Positions 62,743 to 64,000 of a DNA stretch of 64,000 nucleotides are shown here, piece after piece. The notes beneath the pieces are model-generated. The model was not told the DNA's origin. It saw only the letters and a list, made by a program, of their open reading frames with translations, and did no database searches. The first letter of the stretch is position 1; each line of letters begins with the position of its first letter. Location of the stretch: NCBI RefSeq assembly GCF_036373705.1, contig NC_089851.1, positions 57,092,497 through 57,156,496 on the forward strand, written 5' to 3'. The position numbers were made by a program, and so were the translations under genes. Source of the stretch: Amia ocellicauda. Its lineage: Eukaryota > Chordata > Actinopteri > Amiiformes > Amiidae.

Positions 62743-62816
62743 GTCTCTGTGGCGCAATCGGTCAGCGCGTTTGGCTGTTAACCAAAAGGATGGTGGTTCG
62801 AATCCACCCAGGGATG
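62743..62816 (+). tRNA. tRNA-Asn-GTT: tRNA-Asn(GTT), cassette 19
   Basis: G1-U72 wobble as in cassette 1; otherwise complete. T4 at 62823-62826. Confidence 0.96.
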
Positions 62817-62980
62817 GCCCACTTTTCCCCCCGCCCCTTGTTATTGTTTCTACTTCTGGCGGACAGCTTGCCAGACTGTGGCTACAGTAACCTTAAGCTG
62901 CTTGCTGTGGACGGCCATCTTGCAAAAATGTATTGAGCGTTTAGAAACTTCCTTTCCATTGCCTAGGCCAACATAAACCA

Positions 62981-63054
62981 AGGCACTGCTGGGAGTTGAA
63001 CCCAGAGTTTCCTGTTTACAAGACAGGTGCTTTGACCAACTAAGCCACGGTGCC
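62981..63054 (-). tRNA. tRNA-Thr-TGT: tRNA-Thr(TGT), cassette 19, T-arm variant
   Basis: B box reads GGTTCAACTCC (G57 to A, still a purine) and the last variable-loop base is T in place of C. Stems are unaffected. The most diverged Thr(TGT) copy. Confidence 0.94.
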
Positions 63055-63096
63055 AGGACTCTCCTATTCCCCAGTGCCTACACTCAGGCGTAAGGC

Positions 63097-63127
<31 letters not shown>

Positions 63128-63207
63128 CAAAACAAAACAAAACAAAACAAAACAAAACAAAACAAAACAAAACAAAACAAAACAAAACAAAACAAAACAA
63201 AACAAAA
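63097..63207. repeat. (AAAAC)n, cassette 19, about 22 units
   Basis: 111 bp, uninterrupted. The host cassette spans 62643-63586; its spacer lacks 3 bp (CAGGGGCAATGG) present in the other 18. Confidence 0.98.
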
Positions 63208-63490
63208 TCTGGATGCAGACTGCAACAAAGGAAGCACACAGAGGTGAAAACGTAAGGTTGACGGGAGCAACAAGCTCCCTGTTGCGACTGTCCAGGGGCA
63301 ATGGGAATTGGACGTTGGCCGTAGCGCGTGTCCTTTGGGTTCTGGTTCTTCTTTACAAACCGGCGTCTGTCCAGTTGGCTTTCCGGTTCATTACGTCCTC
63401 TGATGGCTTTACGATAAGCCTATCTTGCTAAAACTGATGGTCGACAAAGCGGAAGCACAAGCTTCGCAAGGAGCACAGAAAGCCCGCCTA

Positions 63491-63564
63491 AGGCACCGCT
63501 GGGATTTGAACCCAGGACTTCCTGTTTACTAGACAGGCGCTTTAACCAACTAAGCCACGGTGCC
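63491..63564 (-). tRNA. tRNA-Thr-AGT: tRNA-Thr(AGT), cassette 19
   Basis: G4 is A, converting the usual G4-U69 wobble to a Watson-Crick A-U pair, and one variable-loop base is changed (AAGTC). Fully paired. Confidence 0.95.
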
Positions 63565-63586
63565 AAATCTGCCGCTGCTGCTGCTG

Positions 63587-64000
63587 ATAGTAGAATAACA
63601 GCAGATCACGGACCGCTGTCAATCAGGTTCTTGCCTTGCCGTCCATCCATCCATCCATCTATCTATGACTCTCAATATCTAACTCTCTTGCTTGCTATCG
63701 CTCCCCCAATGGTCAGTAGCATAGTAGCATAACAGCAGATCACGGACCACTGTCAATCAGGTGCTTGCCTTGCCGTCCATCCATCCATCTGTCTATCTAT
63801 CTATCTATGACTCTTGACATCTAACTCTCTTGCTTGCTATCGCTCCCCCAATGGTCAGAAGCAAAGTAGCATAACAGCAGATCACGGACCACTGTCAATC
63901 AGATGCTTGCCTTGCCGTCCATCCATCCATCCATCCATCTATCTATCTATGACTCTTGATATCTAACTCTCTTGCTTGCTATCGCTCCCCCAATGGTCAG
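63587..64000. repeat. Satellite block 20, cut by the window end
   Basis: About three monomers, following the same order of variants as the starts of blocks 2, 3 and 5. The array clearly continues past the window. Confidence 0.96.

Overview
This window is a eukaryotic tandem-repeat array and contains no protein-coding gene that I can support. Two elements make it up. The first is a satellite with a monomer of roughly 135-160 bp: a core of about 110 bp followed by a variable (CCAT)n(CTAT)n tail, with an estimated 300 or more monomers in total. The second is a tRNA cassette of about 0.87-0.98 kb, present 19 times. Every full cassette has the same order: tRNA-Asn(GTT) on +, tRNA-Thr(TGT) on -, an (AAAAC)n microsatellite of 6-28 units, then tRNA-Thr(AGT) on -. 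I count 55 tRNA genes or pseudogenes: 18 Asn, 18 Thr(TGT) and 19 Thr(AGT). The tRNAs have nuclear metazoan form with internal A and B boxes and no encoded CCA. As far as I remember, the Thr(AGT) gene is nearly the same as vertebrate tRNA-Thr-AGT. A vertebrate such as a fish or amphibian is plausible, but the species cannot be fixed from this sequence.

Layout. Pure satellite fills 1-7264. Cassettes 1-5 lie at 7265-8206, 9468-10412, 11674-12573, 13551-14497 and 16181-17047. Satellite fills 17048-24542. Cassettes 6-12 lie at 24543-25509, 26621-27567, 28695-29621, 31017-31968, 33364-34295, 35407-36368 and 37487-38443. Satellite fills 38444-45025 and includes an older-looking, more diverged stretch at about 40.6-44.1 kb. 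Cassette 13 (45026-45478) is truncated. Cassettes 14-18 lie at 46598-47574, 48836-49707, 50689-51625, 53029-53965 and 56253-57119. Satellite fills 57120-62642. Cassette 19 is at 62643-63586 and satellite runs to the window end.

The cassette sits at the same point inside a satellite monomer in all complete copies, so one insertion was probably followed by co-amplification of cassette plus satellite as higher-order repeats, commonly 1.9-2.35 kb. Larger duplications are visible at offsets of 2,324 bp, about 17.3-17.7 kb and about 40.07 kb, and cassette 5 looks like a recombinant. Most tRNA copies keep cloverleaf pairing and promoter boxes. Clear damage is limited: a 12-bp deletion breaks tRNA-Asn in cassettes 2 and 3, cassette 13 has lost two genes, and a few copies carry stem mismatches.

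Transcription layout. tRNA-Asn has a T4 terminator 7 bp past its end. Neither Thr gene has a close T4. On the minus strand the (AAAAC)n array reads (GTTTT)n, a row of T4 tracts between the two Thr genes.
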